Assembly: GCA_933207985.1 (NCBI GenBank)
Contig: OW240914.1
Location: 285,379,751 to 285,443,750 of the forward strand
Source: Pelobates cultripes
Taxonomy: Eukaryota; Chordata; Amphibia; Anura; Pelobatidae
DNA length: 64,000 nt
Reading direction: 5' to 3'
Position numbers and translations under genes: made by a program. Positions 12,503 to 23,460 of the stretch are shown here, one piece after another (position 1 is the first letter of the stretch; every line of letters starts with the position of its first letter). The notes under the pieces are model-generated. The model worked only from the letters and a program-made list of their open reading frames with translations, did no database searches and was not told the DNA's origin.

Positions 12503-12544
12503 GCACTTACGCGTTTCGACCCATGACAGGTCTTCCTCAGGTGC
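12503..12544 (-). ncRNA. Hammerhead-ribozyme-like motif in the PLE left flank
   Basis: Read on the minus strand: GCAC, then CTGAGGA (core CUGANGA), a stem GACC/GGTC with a short loop, GAAA, then CGCGTA and AGTGC. GCAC can pair with GTGC as stem I with one bulged A. Stem III would be the self-complementary ACGCGT, which can form only by dimerisation; GTA is a permitted NUH cleavage site. Minimal dimer-type hammerheads in the terminal repeats of metazoan PLEs are published. Activity is not shown here. Confidence 0.65.
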
Positions 12545-12911
12545 ATCTACCAAAAAAAGACACAAACACTATTTATACATAACTTAATAGCAAGGTGAGA
12601 TACAGGTGTGTAATTACAATGTCCATAAATGGTCCTTCCAGGTACTACTTCTGTTTTCCAATTTCCAAAATGGCCAAAAATGTCAAGAGCCTTAGGTTCC
12701 CATCCAATCCCACACCTCCCAAAGAAATAAAAAATCCCGCCCGGAATGAGCGTCATCAAAGTGCTTCCAATATGTATTATGTGCTTCGGAACGGGGAAAA
12801 TCCAAAATGGCGATACTTCCATTTCCGTTAACTTGACATCATGTCCGTATCCGGTATGACGTGGGTCATTGTGTATAACGTTCTTCTTCGGCAACTCCCC
12901 TCCCACTTAGA

Positions 12912-13038
12912 CTGGGATTTTTTGGCTTATCTTGGTTAATCCTTGGATATTGATTATTACTCAATGTTATTACTCAATTTTCAAATTGAGTTATAATCAA
13001 CATCCAAGGATTAACCAAGATGAGCCAAAAAATCCCAG
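12912..13038. repeat. Perfect-looking hairpin upstream of the PLE frame
   Basis: CTGGGATTTTTTGGCTTATC at 12912 is repeated as its complement ending at 13038, with arms of about 50 bp around a ~20-bp AT-rich centre. It sits just before, and slightly overlaps, the first PLE coding remnant. Confidence 0.8.
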
Positions 13039-13274
13039 AAATCAGGACATGCACAAAACTAACTACACTAGTCAGAAGAACACCGATTTTAGAATTCCCA
13101 CTCCTAAACACAAAACAAGATTTAGAAAACCTAGCTGGAATAAACAACCATATGAAAAATATTCCGATGGAATAGTTAGATCAATAACTTATAGAATACC
13201 AGCTAAAGAAAATTATGACAATAAGAAACATATGAGGGAGAGAGGAGAAGGAATGTGCACTTTTGAAATCCCAC
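12981..13274 (+). pseudogene. PLE open frame, N-terminal remnant
   Basis: The open translation is Lys/Asn/Arg-rich (for example NTDFRIPTPKHKTRFRKPSW), a basic leader of the kind seen before the reverse transcriptase domain of Neptune elements. It is cut at 13274 by the inserted LTR. I recognise no catalytic motif; assignment to the PLE rests on its position between the left flank and the downstream RT. Confidence 0.55.
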
Positions 13275-13815
13275 TGTAACGGCCACCCTGAGTATCAGAG
13301 GGGTGTATGCCGTTAGAGACTTCCTTTTCCCTTGAGAGGAGCTGTGCTGCAGTATTCTCCAGATGTCATCTCAGCCGAACCAGTAGTTGAAAGTGTAATA
13401 CAAGAGCTAGTGATTAGCTGTGAAGCAGGTTCCCTACAAGCACGAGACAAGGCCACGTGTTGAGGGGTAAGCAGATCTGAAACTTTAATGGGCCAGGCTG
13501 GCCTTTTATGCAACTTTCCCAACAAGGTTACCACCCAGGTGGACCTTGTTGGGCACAGGGAAATACAGTGAATAGCCAATAAACATAAAGTCACAGAATG
13601 AAACACTCCCATTCATTATACAAAATTCCCCCCCTCTGCTTGGGAGATAATTGAGTTAATTACTGTATCAACTCAATTATGTCCAAACGAAAAAAATGAC
13701 AATTTTTACCCATTTTCCGAAATACCCTAAAACCATATCCAAACATTTTCTGATAGTCCATAGTTAGGGGAACAACATATTGAAAAATCATACGAATCGG
13801 TTCAGTGGTTCGAGA
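13275..13815 (-). mobile_element. LTR (solo or partial) inserted in the PLE
   Basis: Read on the minus strand it ends GGTGGCCGTTACA at 13275, like the solo LTR that ends at 6651. It carries a GCATAAAAGG TATA-like box near 13510 and paired ACTCAATTATCTCC-like blocks also present in the first LTR. The upstream boundary is uncertain: PLE coding sequence resumes near 13816, but I cannot find a matching 5-bp duplication, so the far end may be truncated. Confidence 0.6.
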
Positions 13816-16105
13816 GAGTTTTAAATCTTTCCAACAAACAACTATCCCCTACTCAAGAAAAGGTTTTAACCAAAGGTTTTTAATTCGCCCCTAGCTATCC
13901 AGTTAACAAATTTGAAGCATATGTAGACATTAATAGGTATATTAGAAAATAATGTTTAAAAAAATACAACAATAAAAATATGAATACCATCAGTGAAGAA
14001 CCAATTTTATCAGATGAACATAATCCATGTATTATACACACTGATTTCAAGAATATAATCCACTTTTTATCCTCAGTTTCTAAAATCAAGCAACATGAAA
14101 GTTTTTGATAAGGCATGCTTAGAAGAAATATATAAAATTAAACCCCTTTCCAAAAATGAGTATAATTTGTATTTTAAAGAAAAACAAACAATAGATAGTT
14201 TGAAAAAAGATAACTCTATAGTCATAAAGCCTGCAGTTAAGGGGGGAGGAGTAGTTATTTTAGAAAAACTATTTTATTTACAAGAAATTAATTGCCAGTT
14301 ACAGGACCAGGAGACATATAAAATACTCCCCAAAGATCCAACCAGTGAGATAAAATCAAAATGCCAAGCCTTTTTAAATATAGGTCTTAACATGAGTGTA
14401 TTAAACAGAGGAGAATGTTCATTTTTATCTTTAGAACTTACCAAAATACCAGTTTTATACATATTACTGAAGATACACAAAGACACGGTCAACCCTCCTG
14501 GAAGACCTATTGTGTCTGGTATTAATTCTATCCTTTCACTTCTTTCACAGTATAAAGACTCATTTTTACAACCATTGGTCAAAACATGTCCATCATATCT
14601 TCAAGATACAATAAGTCTTTTAAATTTACTGAAAGATTTTAAATGGGAAGAAGATTTTTATCTGGTTACATGTGACGTTACGAGTCTATATACTATCATA
14701 GAGCATAACAAAGGTTGTGAAGCAGTTGAGTTTTATTTAAGACAGTCTCAGAAATGTTTTAGATGATCAGATAGATTTTATCTTAAATTGTATTAAGATG
14801 ATTTTGTCCAACAATTATTTTTGGTTTGATGGCAGTTTTTATTTACAGACGAGAGGCAACGCTTTGGGGACCAAGTTCGCTCCCAGCTATGCAAATCTAT
14901 TTATGTCCTATTTGGAATGATTATTTATATACCAACGTAGTGAGCTGGGAGAGAACTTGGTCCTCTATAGAAGATACATCAACAAAATTTTTATGGTTTG
15001 GAGAGGATCGGAAGAAGTGTTTAATACTTTTTAAACCTATTTAAATGAAAATAATTGGGGAATTAAATTTACTAAGAATTTTTGCCACAATAACATTATT
15101 TTTTCTTTAGATCTTAGTATTTATATTCTTAATAATACTCTTAGAACCCGTACCTACTTCAAACAAGTAGATGTAAACATTTTTAATGAGAAAGATAGCT
15201 GCCATCCTGGTTAGAAAATGTCCCTGTCAATTTATGACACTGAGACGAAATTGCTCCAATAAAGAAGATTTTATTATCCAATCTGATGTTCTTAAAAAAC
15301 TATTTGAAGAAAAAGGATACAACAGTATCCAGTTAGGAGAAGAAATTAAAAATATTCAAGATTTAGACAGATCGCAATTATTAAAGTATGAGGATAAAAA
15401 GAAAGATAAAAATGAAAATAAACAAATCCCCTTCATTTTTAATTATAGCTCAAATGTAGGATGTCTGAAAAAATGTATTAATTGTAACTGGCACATTTTA
15501 AAACAAGATTACGAATTAGACAATTTTACTGGTTCTAAACCCAAATTTGTTTTCAGGGGGGCTAAGAATTTTAAAAGCATTTTAACTTCAAGTTACGTAG
15601 AAAAAGATAGGGAAAATTATTTTTTTAATCAATGGTCCGAATTCACAAAAAAGTTTCTTTCATTGTGGTAGTTGCAATGCATGTAGAAAATCGAAAATCA
15701 CTAAAAAGAAGAGATGTTTACATCCACTGTAACTAAAAAGGAGTTTAACATTAAATCTCTAATAACTTGTGACACAAAAAAATTCATTTATTTACTACAT
15801 TGTTCATGTGGCCTACAATATGTAGGAAGAACATCTAGGCCTTTAAAATTTTGTATAAACGAACATATTAAAAACATAAAAAAGGGTTTTGTACTCCACA
15901 GTATGTCTAAGCATTTTTTAGATTATCACCACTCTAACCCTGTAGAACAGGAATTTGTGGCTTTTGACAGGATACAAAATTATTGGAGGGGTGGGGACAG
16001 TGATTGCAGTCTGGATAGACAAAAATGTAAAGGGATTTTTGAGTTGCAGACACTGTGCCCAAAAGGACTCAATACCGATTTTGAAATCAGTATCCTCCTT
16101 TGATT
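13816..16105 (+). pseudogene. PLE reverse transcriptase / GIY-YIG endonuclease, broken
   Basis: The order is N-terminal region (NLSNKQLSPTQEKVL), RT palm and fingers (KPAVKGGGVVIL, GRPIVSGINS, TCDVTSLYT at about 14668-14694, GTKFAPSYANLFM at about 14857-14900), connector, a Cys-rich box (CLKKCINC at about 15462), and a GIY-YIG nuclease (IYLLHCSCGLQYVGRTSR at about 15785). The family uses a telomerase-like RT plus nuclease for target-primed insertion. This copy is dead: it changes frame at about 14765-14830 and again at about 15040-15190 and 15670-15715. The usual YIDD catalytic box reads YINK (about 14973), and the conserved Arg before the GIY-YIG Glu-His pair appears as Cys (CINEH). Confidence 0.88.
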
Positions 16106-16415
16106 TTGTGTTCTACATTTGTTTTCTATTGCTATAAGTTATGTATGTATTTTATTATCATTATTTTAGCTTTATTCGATTTACTCTTTTTAAAAAAAAA
16201 TACCTATTGCTTTTCCCCTTATTTTATTTTATTACATGAACGCTTTTATTTAGAATGGCATTTTAAGTATATCTATAACAACTATCTCTTTTGCACCTTT
16301 TTGCCCTCCCTTATTCCCTCAATCCCTATGGCGCCTGAGGATTTATTCGAACATACTCCTACTTTAAGTGGGAGGGGTCTTGCCCAAGAAGAAAGTAATA
16401 CACAATGACCCAGGT

Positions 16416-17150
16416 CATACCAGATAAGGTGTAGAAAAAACAACGAGGGAACCGGCTGATAATCTCTACAAAAGTAAATAGAGAAAATATAGTGTAATAC
16501 AGTTTACAGTATAGACATTGCGCAAATTGAAATGCACTCACTGGATTTTGGACAAATTGAAGCTTGTAAGGTGCCTTCCCCGATAGTAGGGGGGGCTAGG
16601 GAAATCCCCTGGATATTTTCACTCCAACACAGGACTCCGGGTGAAGTTTGAAAAATTGGCTTTAATTCAATATTAAAATAAGTTTAAAAAAGAATAAAAT
16701 AAATATAAATAAGGTCCTACGCGTTTCGTCCCTTTAACAAAATAGGGACTTCCTCAGGGACCACAATATTGAATTAAAGCCAATTTTTCAAACTTCACCC
16801 GGAGTCCTGTGTTGGAGTGAAAATATCCAGGGGATTTCCCTAGCCCCCCCTACTATCGGGGAAGGCACCTTACAAGCTTCAATTTGTCCAAAATCCAGTG
16901 AGTGCATTTCAATTTGCACAATGTCTATACTGTAAACTGTATTACACTATATTTTCTCTATTTACTTTTGTAGAGATTATCAGCCGGTTCCCTCGTTGTT
17001 TTTTCTACATTTTGCTGTCAAGTTGATCGCTAGCTGGGAAGCGATCTGAGGGAGGCTGTATTCATCTTCGTTTGATAAGTATCTTTTGCATATATATTAA
17101 GGTGTATAAGGTACAATATTGTTGGTTGTTTTTTAGCATACCAGATAAGG
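16416..17150. mobile_element. Nested PLE-derived foldback with 14-bp target duplication
   Basis: CATACCAGATAAGG occurs at 16416-16429 and again at 17137-17150. Between them is a 707-bp insert: arm 16431-16674, a 90-bp loop, a nearly perfect inverted arm 16765-17008, and a tail to 17136. The flanking PLE sequence joins up if the insert is removed, as judged from the inverted left flank (12840-12910). The loop contains a hammerhead-like motif. A pseudo-LTR plus inverted tail is a known form of PLE insertion. Confidence 0.9.
16713..16762 (-). ncRNA. Hammerhead-ribozyme-like motif, best copy in the window
   Basis: On the minus strand GGTCC precedes CTGAGGA and GGACC follows CGCGTA, giving a complete 5-bp stem I. 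Stem II is GTCCCT/AGGGAC closed by an AT-rich loop. GAAA follows, then the self-complementary ACGCGT, where stem III could form between two molecules, with GTA as the NUH cleavage site. All core positions (CUGANGA, GAAA, NUH) fit the hammerhead consensus. It lies in the loop of the foldback, so the long arms would bring extra structure. Confidence 0.75.
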
Positions 17151-17420
17151 ACATGCTGTTGATTTTACCGGAAACAGAAGTATCGCCATTTTGGATTTTC
17201 CACGTTCCGGCGCACATAATACATACTGGAAGCACTTTGATGATGCACATTCATGTATTTATACTATTTATTCAGTTTCTGATCCTCAATTCAGAAGAAC
17301 AACCCCAAGGAAACAAGATACACTACATCAACCTGAGAGTGTTGAAAATACCAACATAGTCCAGAGCCGACCTTGAGGGCTCTTTTATTCATAAGTGTCC
17401 TCTGTACTATTTATGCAGAG

Positions 17421-19499
17421 ACCACGATATATAATCTATGCTATTTGCTTTTATATTTCTTTTAATAGATTTCATCTTATCTACCTTCAATTACCATTTG
17501 TGTGCTATCACCTTATTTTACACTCCATATTCTGATTATGTGTCTGCCTACCAATCACACAAAAAAACTCAAAAATATCAAGCCATGCGGAAGTAACGTG
17601 ATGACACTTCAAAGTCACTCACTCTTCCAAAATGCCATGGGATATCATTCTACATCAGCATTAACATACACTTCAGGTCCCATGTAAACATTTCTGTTTG
17701 TGAATGTTTTCCTTTACTTGGTTTGTTTATGCTAAGTCATTACACATTCACTTTGGGAATTAAAAGAATTGTGCTATTAGCCTGAAAAACATGACCTATC
17801 TTCCCACAATTTCTCATGTGTTATATGTTCTTAGCATAATGTACCAAAATTATAATACATCACATGGGGTTACAAGAAATCAAAATATTGCATCTTCTAA
17901 ATTTAGCTCTTAATTATTTTTAGATACAAATAGGAAGAGAAAGCAAATACTGTACAAAAATTATAGCAATGCTCTCCTGGGATCCAGAACAGTCCAATTC
18001 ATCCACAGTAGAGGATAAATTAGACAGGACTGGCACAGTATTGAGTCTGTGTATCCATAAAAATGTCTACCTAACCACCATGTAATACTGGCTGTAACAA
18101 AGTCAATTATGCAAAAAGAACAGTTCTAAAACTATGAAAATCAGCTGGAAATCCCATTGGTTTCCATGACAATTTCTCTGATTTAGAACGCTGACCCATA
18201 TTTTTTCTTTATAAATTACCCTCAAAATCTACTCTTTGCTTTTGGTCCCAATATCTCACTATAAATTATGGAAGTACTTACCTAAATTTATATTGTTAAT
18301 TTAGATGTTTATCTATATATTTTTCATATTTTCCCTATGTATGTATATAGTGTACGCTGACAATTCTGCTCTTTGTCTGTATACGTGAATGTCAATCCCC
18401 CGCTTTCCTGTACCTCTCTGTAAGCTGGAGGGGTTTTCCAATGCAAAAGATTGCCTGTTAATACTTGCTAATGTAAATAAAGTCTCTGTTTAGAAAGAAT
18501 TAAGCATATAAGGCATGTGGTTAAACTAACTTCATAAAGACCTAAATGGCTTGAATATGTTAAAGGGGTTTACTAGATTTTAAGTGTAGTTTTCCTGAGT
18601 CCATAAACCCCAACAAATTTTTATTTTTTAAAATGTACTTAAATGTTTAAGAACATGATTATAAATATGAATGACACGAAAACAACATTGTGGTCCAGCG
18701 TCATTAAACAAATGCAAAAAAAAAAAGGTGCAGTGTTTAAAAAGACTTCTACGGTCATCTCTGTAATATGAGGGAGTTTGTGTTTTATCTATACATAAGC
18801 CGATTGGCGATTTGTCTGAAATACCAAACTAGTAAACGCTATATGGACGCATCATCAAATGAAATGAGCAATGGATTAACCATCTTGCATGTTTTGTGAT
18901 TCTGAGCAGTGTATTGCTAAATTTGTGGATAGTATAAATATTATGTATATATTTTGCAGTACACTGATTAGTGCATTCTTATGCCATTTTATTTAAAGAA
19001 TAATCAGAATAGTTTTTACCAAAAGGATCAACTGGACAAAATTCATCTGATGACGAAATGCATGGACGAAACCAATATTGTATGCTACAAATTTCCGATT
19101 CAAACCAACTTTTGCAGTTGCAGGTCTAGGCATTAGGGTTAGGGGAAGTTAGGTTTAAAAGGAACTTGTGGTAAGGGGGAAATAAGGCTTGGGGGTATTC
19201 AAAGAAGAGTGAATTGTAATTCATGTCAGTGTCACCCATGCTTTGCCATCATTCTGCAACTCTATTTATTGTGCTTTCCAACCATTTTAGGGTGGTCTTT
19301 TCGGTTGAGAAAACAAGTAACTTTCAACACAGAATGGAGAACGCAACATAAAGATGTTCCTTCAAGATTTAAGATTTAGTGATATGTTCAGATACACTAA
19401 AATAGAACAAAGAACAAAACGTACTTGCAAAGAGACCTTGTTTGAACATGAGTGGTTACAATGTTACTAATGCTATTAATGGGTCCTTCCCTTGCCATA
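17421..19499. other. No feature recognised
   Basis: AT-rich DNA without long open frames. A 12-A run is near 18716. The sequence CTGATGACGAAATGC at about 19049 recalls a hammerhead core but has no pairing stem. Confidence 0.5.
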
Positions 19500-21529
19500 G
19501 GTTTCCTGGTTGGAGGAATTCAAGAAACCACTGTGGTACTCCGCAGATGTGGCCAAAATAGTTAAAAACAAAAAGTTAGCATTTAGGAATTATAAAAAAA
19601 CCCAGAGTGAGGGAGACAAAATGATCTATAAGATTATGCAGAAAGAGGCTAAGCAAGTTATAAGAGCTTCCAAATCACACACAGAAGAGAAAATAGCACA
19701 GTCAGTAAAAAAGGGGGATAAAACATTTTTTAGATACATAAATGAGAAAAGAAAAGTAAAACAAGGATTAGTTAGATTAAAAACAAAAGAAGGAAGGTAT
19801 GTAGAAGAGGATAAAGGTCTAGCTGACTGCCTCAATGAATATTTTTGTTCTGTATTTACAGAAGAAAATGAAGGAAAGGGACCTCAGTTGAGAAAAAGGA
19901 TAAATGAGTCATTTATTACACGTGAGTTTACAGAGGAAGAGGTTCTATTTCAACTGTCAAAAGTAAAGACAAATAAGTCAATGGGACCTGATGGAATACA
20001 CCCAAAGCTATTAAAAGGGCTTAGTGGTGTACTAGCAAAACCATTAACAGATTTATTTAACCAATCATTGTTAACAGGAGTAGTCCCAGAAGATTGGAAG
20101 TTAGCGAATGTTGTGCCCATTCACAAGAAAGGTAATAGGGAGGAGTCGGGCAACTATAGGCAGTAAGCCTTACTTCAGTAGTGGGGAAAGTGATGGAAAC
20201 CATGTTTAAGGATAGGATTGATGAACATCTAAAAACACATGGATTCCAAGATCAGAGACAACATGGGTTTACTTCAGGGAGATCATGCCAAACTAACCTT
20301 ATTGATTTTTTTGATTGGGCAACTAAAATTATAGATCAGGGTGGTGCAGTAGACATTGCTTACCTAGATTTCAGTAAGGCTTTTGACACTGTTGCACATA
20401 GAAGGCTTATCAATAAACTGCAATCTTTAAGTTTGGATTCAATATTGTTGAATGGGTAAGGCAGTGGCTGAGTGACAGGCAACAGAGGGTTGTAGTTAAT
20501 GGAATATATTCGAAGCTTGGACTTGTCACCAGTGAGGTACCTCAGGGATCTGTACTTGGACCCATTCTCTTTAATATTTTTATTAGTGATATTGCAGAAG
20601 GTCTTGATGGTAAGGTATGTCGTTTTGCTGATGATACTAAGATATGTAACAGGGTTGATGTTCCAGGAGGGATAAGCCAAATGACAAATGATTTAGGTAA
20701 ACTAGAAAAATGGTCAGAATTGTAGCAACTGACATTTAATGTGGATAAGTGCAAGATAATGCATCTTGGACGTAGAAACCCAAGGGCAGAGTACAGAATA
20801 TTTGATAGAGTCCTAACCTCAACATATGAGGAAAGGGATTTAGGGGTGATTATTTCTGATGACTTAAAGGTAAGCAGACAATATAATAGAGCAGCAGGAA
20901 ATGCTAGCAGAATGCTTGGTTGTATAGGGAGAGGTATTAGCAGTAGAAAAAGGGAAGTGCTCATGCCATTGTACAGAACACTGGTGAGACCTCACTTGGA
21001 GTATTGTACACAGTACTGGAGACCGTATCTTCAGAAGTATATTGATACCTTAGAGAAGGTTCAGAGAAGGGCTACTAAACTGGTTAATGGATTGCGGGAT
21101 AAAACTTACCAGGAAAGGTTAAAGGATCTTAACATGTATAGCTTGGAGGAAAGACGAGACAGGGGGGATATGATAGAAACATTTAAACATATAAAGGGAA
21201 TCAACACAGTAAAGGAGGAGACTATATTTAAAAGAAGAAAAACTACAACAACAAGAGGACATAGTCTTAAATTAGAGGGACAAAGGTTTAAAAATAATAT
21301 CAGGAAGTATTACTTTACTGAGAGGGTAGTGGATGCATGGAATAGCCTTCCAGCTGAAGTGGTAGAGGTTAACACAGTAAAGGAGTTTAAGCATGCGTGG
21401 GATAGGCATAAGGTTATCCTAACTATAAGATAAGGGTAGGGACTAATGAAAGTATTTAGAAAATTGGGCAGACTAGATGGGCCAAATGGTTCTTAGCTGC
21501 CGTCACATTCTATGTTTCTATGTTTCTAT
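19500..21529 (+). mobile_element. CR1-type LINE, 5'-truncated
   Basis: Coding remnants of a non-LTR reverse transcriptase run to about 21433. They are followed by a short 3' tail (GGGCAGACTAGATGGGCC) and the ATTCTATGTTTCTATG microsatellite that marks CR1-clade 3' ends. The endonuclease domain and 5' part are absent, as is usual for LINE insertions. Its end abuts the C-terminal end of the Tc1 family-3 remnant, so the CR1 probably inserted there. Confidence 0.85.
19510..21433 (+). pseudogene. CR1 ORF2 reverse transcriptase, broken
   Basis: Motifs in order: KSMGPDGIHPKLLKGL (about 19975), NVVPIHKKGNREESGNYR (about 20107), AYLDFSKAFDTVAH (about 20358), EVPQGSVLGPILFN (about 20535), RFADDTKI with the catalytic Asp pair (about 20622), then the thumb/C-terminal region LGVIISDDLK to WNSLPAEVVE. 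The family protein primes reverse transcription at nicked target DNA. Single-base frameshifts at about 20160 and 20445 and a TAG at 20723-20725 break the frame; the catalytic residues survive. The start is truncated, with no ORF1 or apurinic endonuclease visible. Confidence 0.9.
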
Positions 21530-22508
21530 GGACCGCCTTTAGCTTTGATAACGGCACGCATTCACTGTGGCATTGTTTTGATAAGTTTCTCCAATGTCAC
21601 AAGATTTATTTCCATCCAGTGTTGCATTCATTTTTCACCAAAATCTTGTATTGATGATGGGAGACTCGGACCACTGCGCAAAACTTTCTCCAGCACATCC
21701 CAAAGATTCTCAATGGGGTTAAGACCTGGTCTCTGTGGTGTCCAATCCATGTATAAAAATTATGTCTCATGCTCCCTGAACCACTCTATCACAATTGAGC
21801 CTGATGAATCTTGGCATTGTTATATTGGAATATGGCCATGCCATCAGGAAATAAAAAATCCACTGATAACCTGGTCATTCAGTATATTCAGGTAGTCAGC
21901 TGACCTCATTCTTTGTGCACATAATGTTGCTGAACCTAGACCTGACCTAGAACCTAGACCTGACCAACTGCAGCAACCCCAGAGCACTGCCCCCACAGGC
22001 TTTTACAGTAGGCACTAGGCATGATGGGTGCCTCACTTTATCTTCCTCTCTTCTAACCCTGATGCGCCCATCACTCTGGGACAGGGTAAATCTGGACTCA
22101 TCAGACCACAGGACCTTCTTCCATTGCTCCAGAGTCCAATCTTTATGCTCCCTAGAAAATTGTAGCCTTTTTTCCGATTAGCCTCACTGATTAGTGGTTT
22201 TCTTAAGGCTACACAGCTATTCAGTCCCAATCCCTTGAGTTACCTTTGTATTGTGCATGTGGAAATACTCTTACTTTCACTATTAAACATAGCCCTGAGT
22301 TCTACTGTTTTTTTTCTACGATTTGATTTCACCAAACGTTTAAGTGATCACCGATCACGATCAATCAGGATTTTTTTTCTGTCCACATTTCTTCCTCGAA
22401 GGCAATGGTTCCCCACAATCCTTCCAGTTTCTAATATTGTGTTGGACAGTTCTTAACCCAATTTTAGTAGTTTCTGCAATTTCCTTAGATGTTTTCTCTG
22501 CTTGATGC
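21530..22508 (-). pseudogene. Tc1 family-3 transposase, heavily decayed
   Basis: The N-terminal helix-turn-helix reads AEKTSKEIAETTKIGLRTVQ on the minus strand near 22500-22430. A catalytic-site block with TCATCAGACC (complement of the WSDES codons) is near 22098, and the C-terminal RMRAVIKAKGG-like tail is at about 21560-21530. Many stops and frameshifts remove any open frame. The transposase is of the ~340-residue DD34E Tc1 type. A 1437-bp insertion falls close to its first codons. Confidence 0.8.
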
Positions 22509-22671
22509 ATGCCAATCAATGGCGTACATACCAGGGTCGCAGGGGTCGCGTCTGCGACCGGGCCCGGCCCACCAGGGGGCCCGGCCGCCCCTGCAACCTG
22601 GTATGTACCCACAGGGCCAGCCTCTTCCCCTGGGGGGCCCAGGAGCCGACCACCCCAGGGCCCCCCGAGGC

Positions 22672-22891
22672 TGGCCCTGCTGTCACCGAGCAGACTGGCG
22701 GGAGGGCGCGCAAGGGAGCACTCAGTGCTTCCTCTTCAGCTCCCTCGTGCACCGCACTGATACCGGAGCCGGAAGATGACGTCATCTTCCGGCTCTGGCA
22801 TCCCTACACGGCGCGCGAGGGAGCTGAAGAGGAAGCACTGAGTGCTCCCTCGCGCGCCCTCCCGCCAGTCTGCCCGGTGACAGCAGGGCCA
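22672..22891. repeat. 220-bp GC-rich palindrome
   Basis: Arms from GGCCCTGCTGTCACC to GGTGACAGCAGGGCC meet at GATGACGTCATC (centre about 22781). The arms differ by only a few bases. Long open frames on both strands here are palindrome by-products. Confidence 0.85.
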
Positions 22892-22974
22892 CTGGACCCC
22901 AGGGAATCCCCCCAGCACTCAAAAAGGTAAGGAGGCTGGGGGGATTACATTTAAAAATAAACATGTGTGAGTGT

Positions 22975-23460
22975 TAGTGTGTGTGTGTTAGAGTGAGTGT
23001 CAGTGTTAGTGTGAGTGTTAGAGTGTCAGTGTGAGAGTGTGAGTGTTAGAGTGTGTGAGTGTTAGTGTGAGTGTTAGAGTGTGTGTGAGTGTGTGTGAGT
23101 GTGAGTGTTAGAGTGTGAGTGTTAGAGTGTGAGTGTTAGAGTGTGTGTGTTAGAGTGTGTGTCAGTGTTAGTGTTAGAGTGAGTGTCAGTGTTAGAGTGT
23201 GAGAGTGAGAGTGTGAGTGTTAGAGTGTGTGAGTGTTAGAGTGAGTGTTAGAGTGTGTGTGTGTTAGTGTTAGAGTGAGTGTTAGAGTGAGTGTTAGTGT
23301 GTGTGTCTTAGTGAGTCTGTTTGATGTCTGTTAGTGAGTGTGTGTTTGTCAATGAGAGTGTATGTTTTGTAAGTGAGTGTGTATGTATGTCTGTCGCTGA
23401 GTGTGTCTCTGTCAGTAAATGTGTGTGTCTGTTAGCTAGTGTGTATGTGTCTGTAAGTGA
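22975..23460. repeat. GTGTGAGTGTTAGA minisatellite
   Basis: Irregular tandem GTGTTAGAGTGTGAGTGTTA units inside the hAT-like element. It has no coding meaning. Confidence 0.9.

Larger units (their letters stand above)
12290..17420 (+). mobile_element. Neptune-type Penelope-like retroelement with inverted flanks
   Basis: Coding remnants of a Penelope-type reverse transcriptase and a C-terminal GIY-YIG nuclease lie on the plus strand. The flanks are inverted copies: about 12300-12450 matches the complement of 17255-17420 (both include TTGAGGATCAGAAAC-like and AGCCGACCTTGAGGG-like stretches), and 12740-12910 matches the complement of sequence at 16355-16429 and 17137-17250. The right flank lacks about 290 bp present on the left. 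A minus-oriented LTR (13275-~13815) and a foldback element (16430-17136) are nested within it. PLE copies are known for pseudo-LTRs in direct or inverted arrangement, which fits. Confidence 0.82.

Noticed and set aside
19045..19085. CTGATGA ... GAAA as another hammerhead
   Set aside because: No complementary stem II between the two core boxes and no stem I.
22502..22964. Pro/Gly/Ala-rich open frames on both strands
   Set aside because: They are products of the GC-rich palindrome within the hAT-like element.
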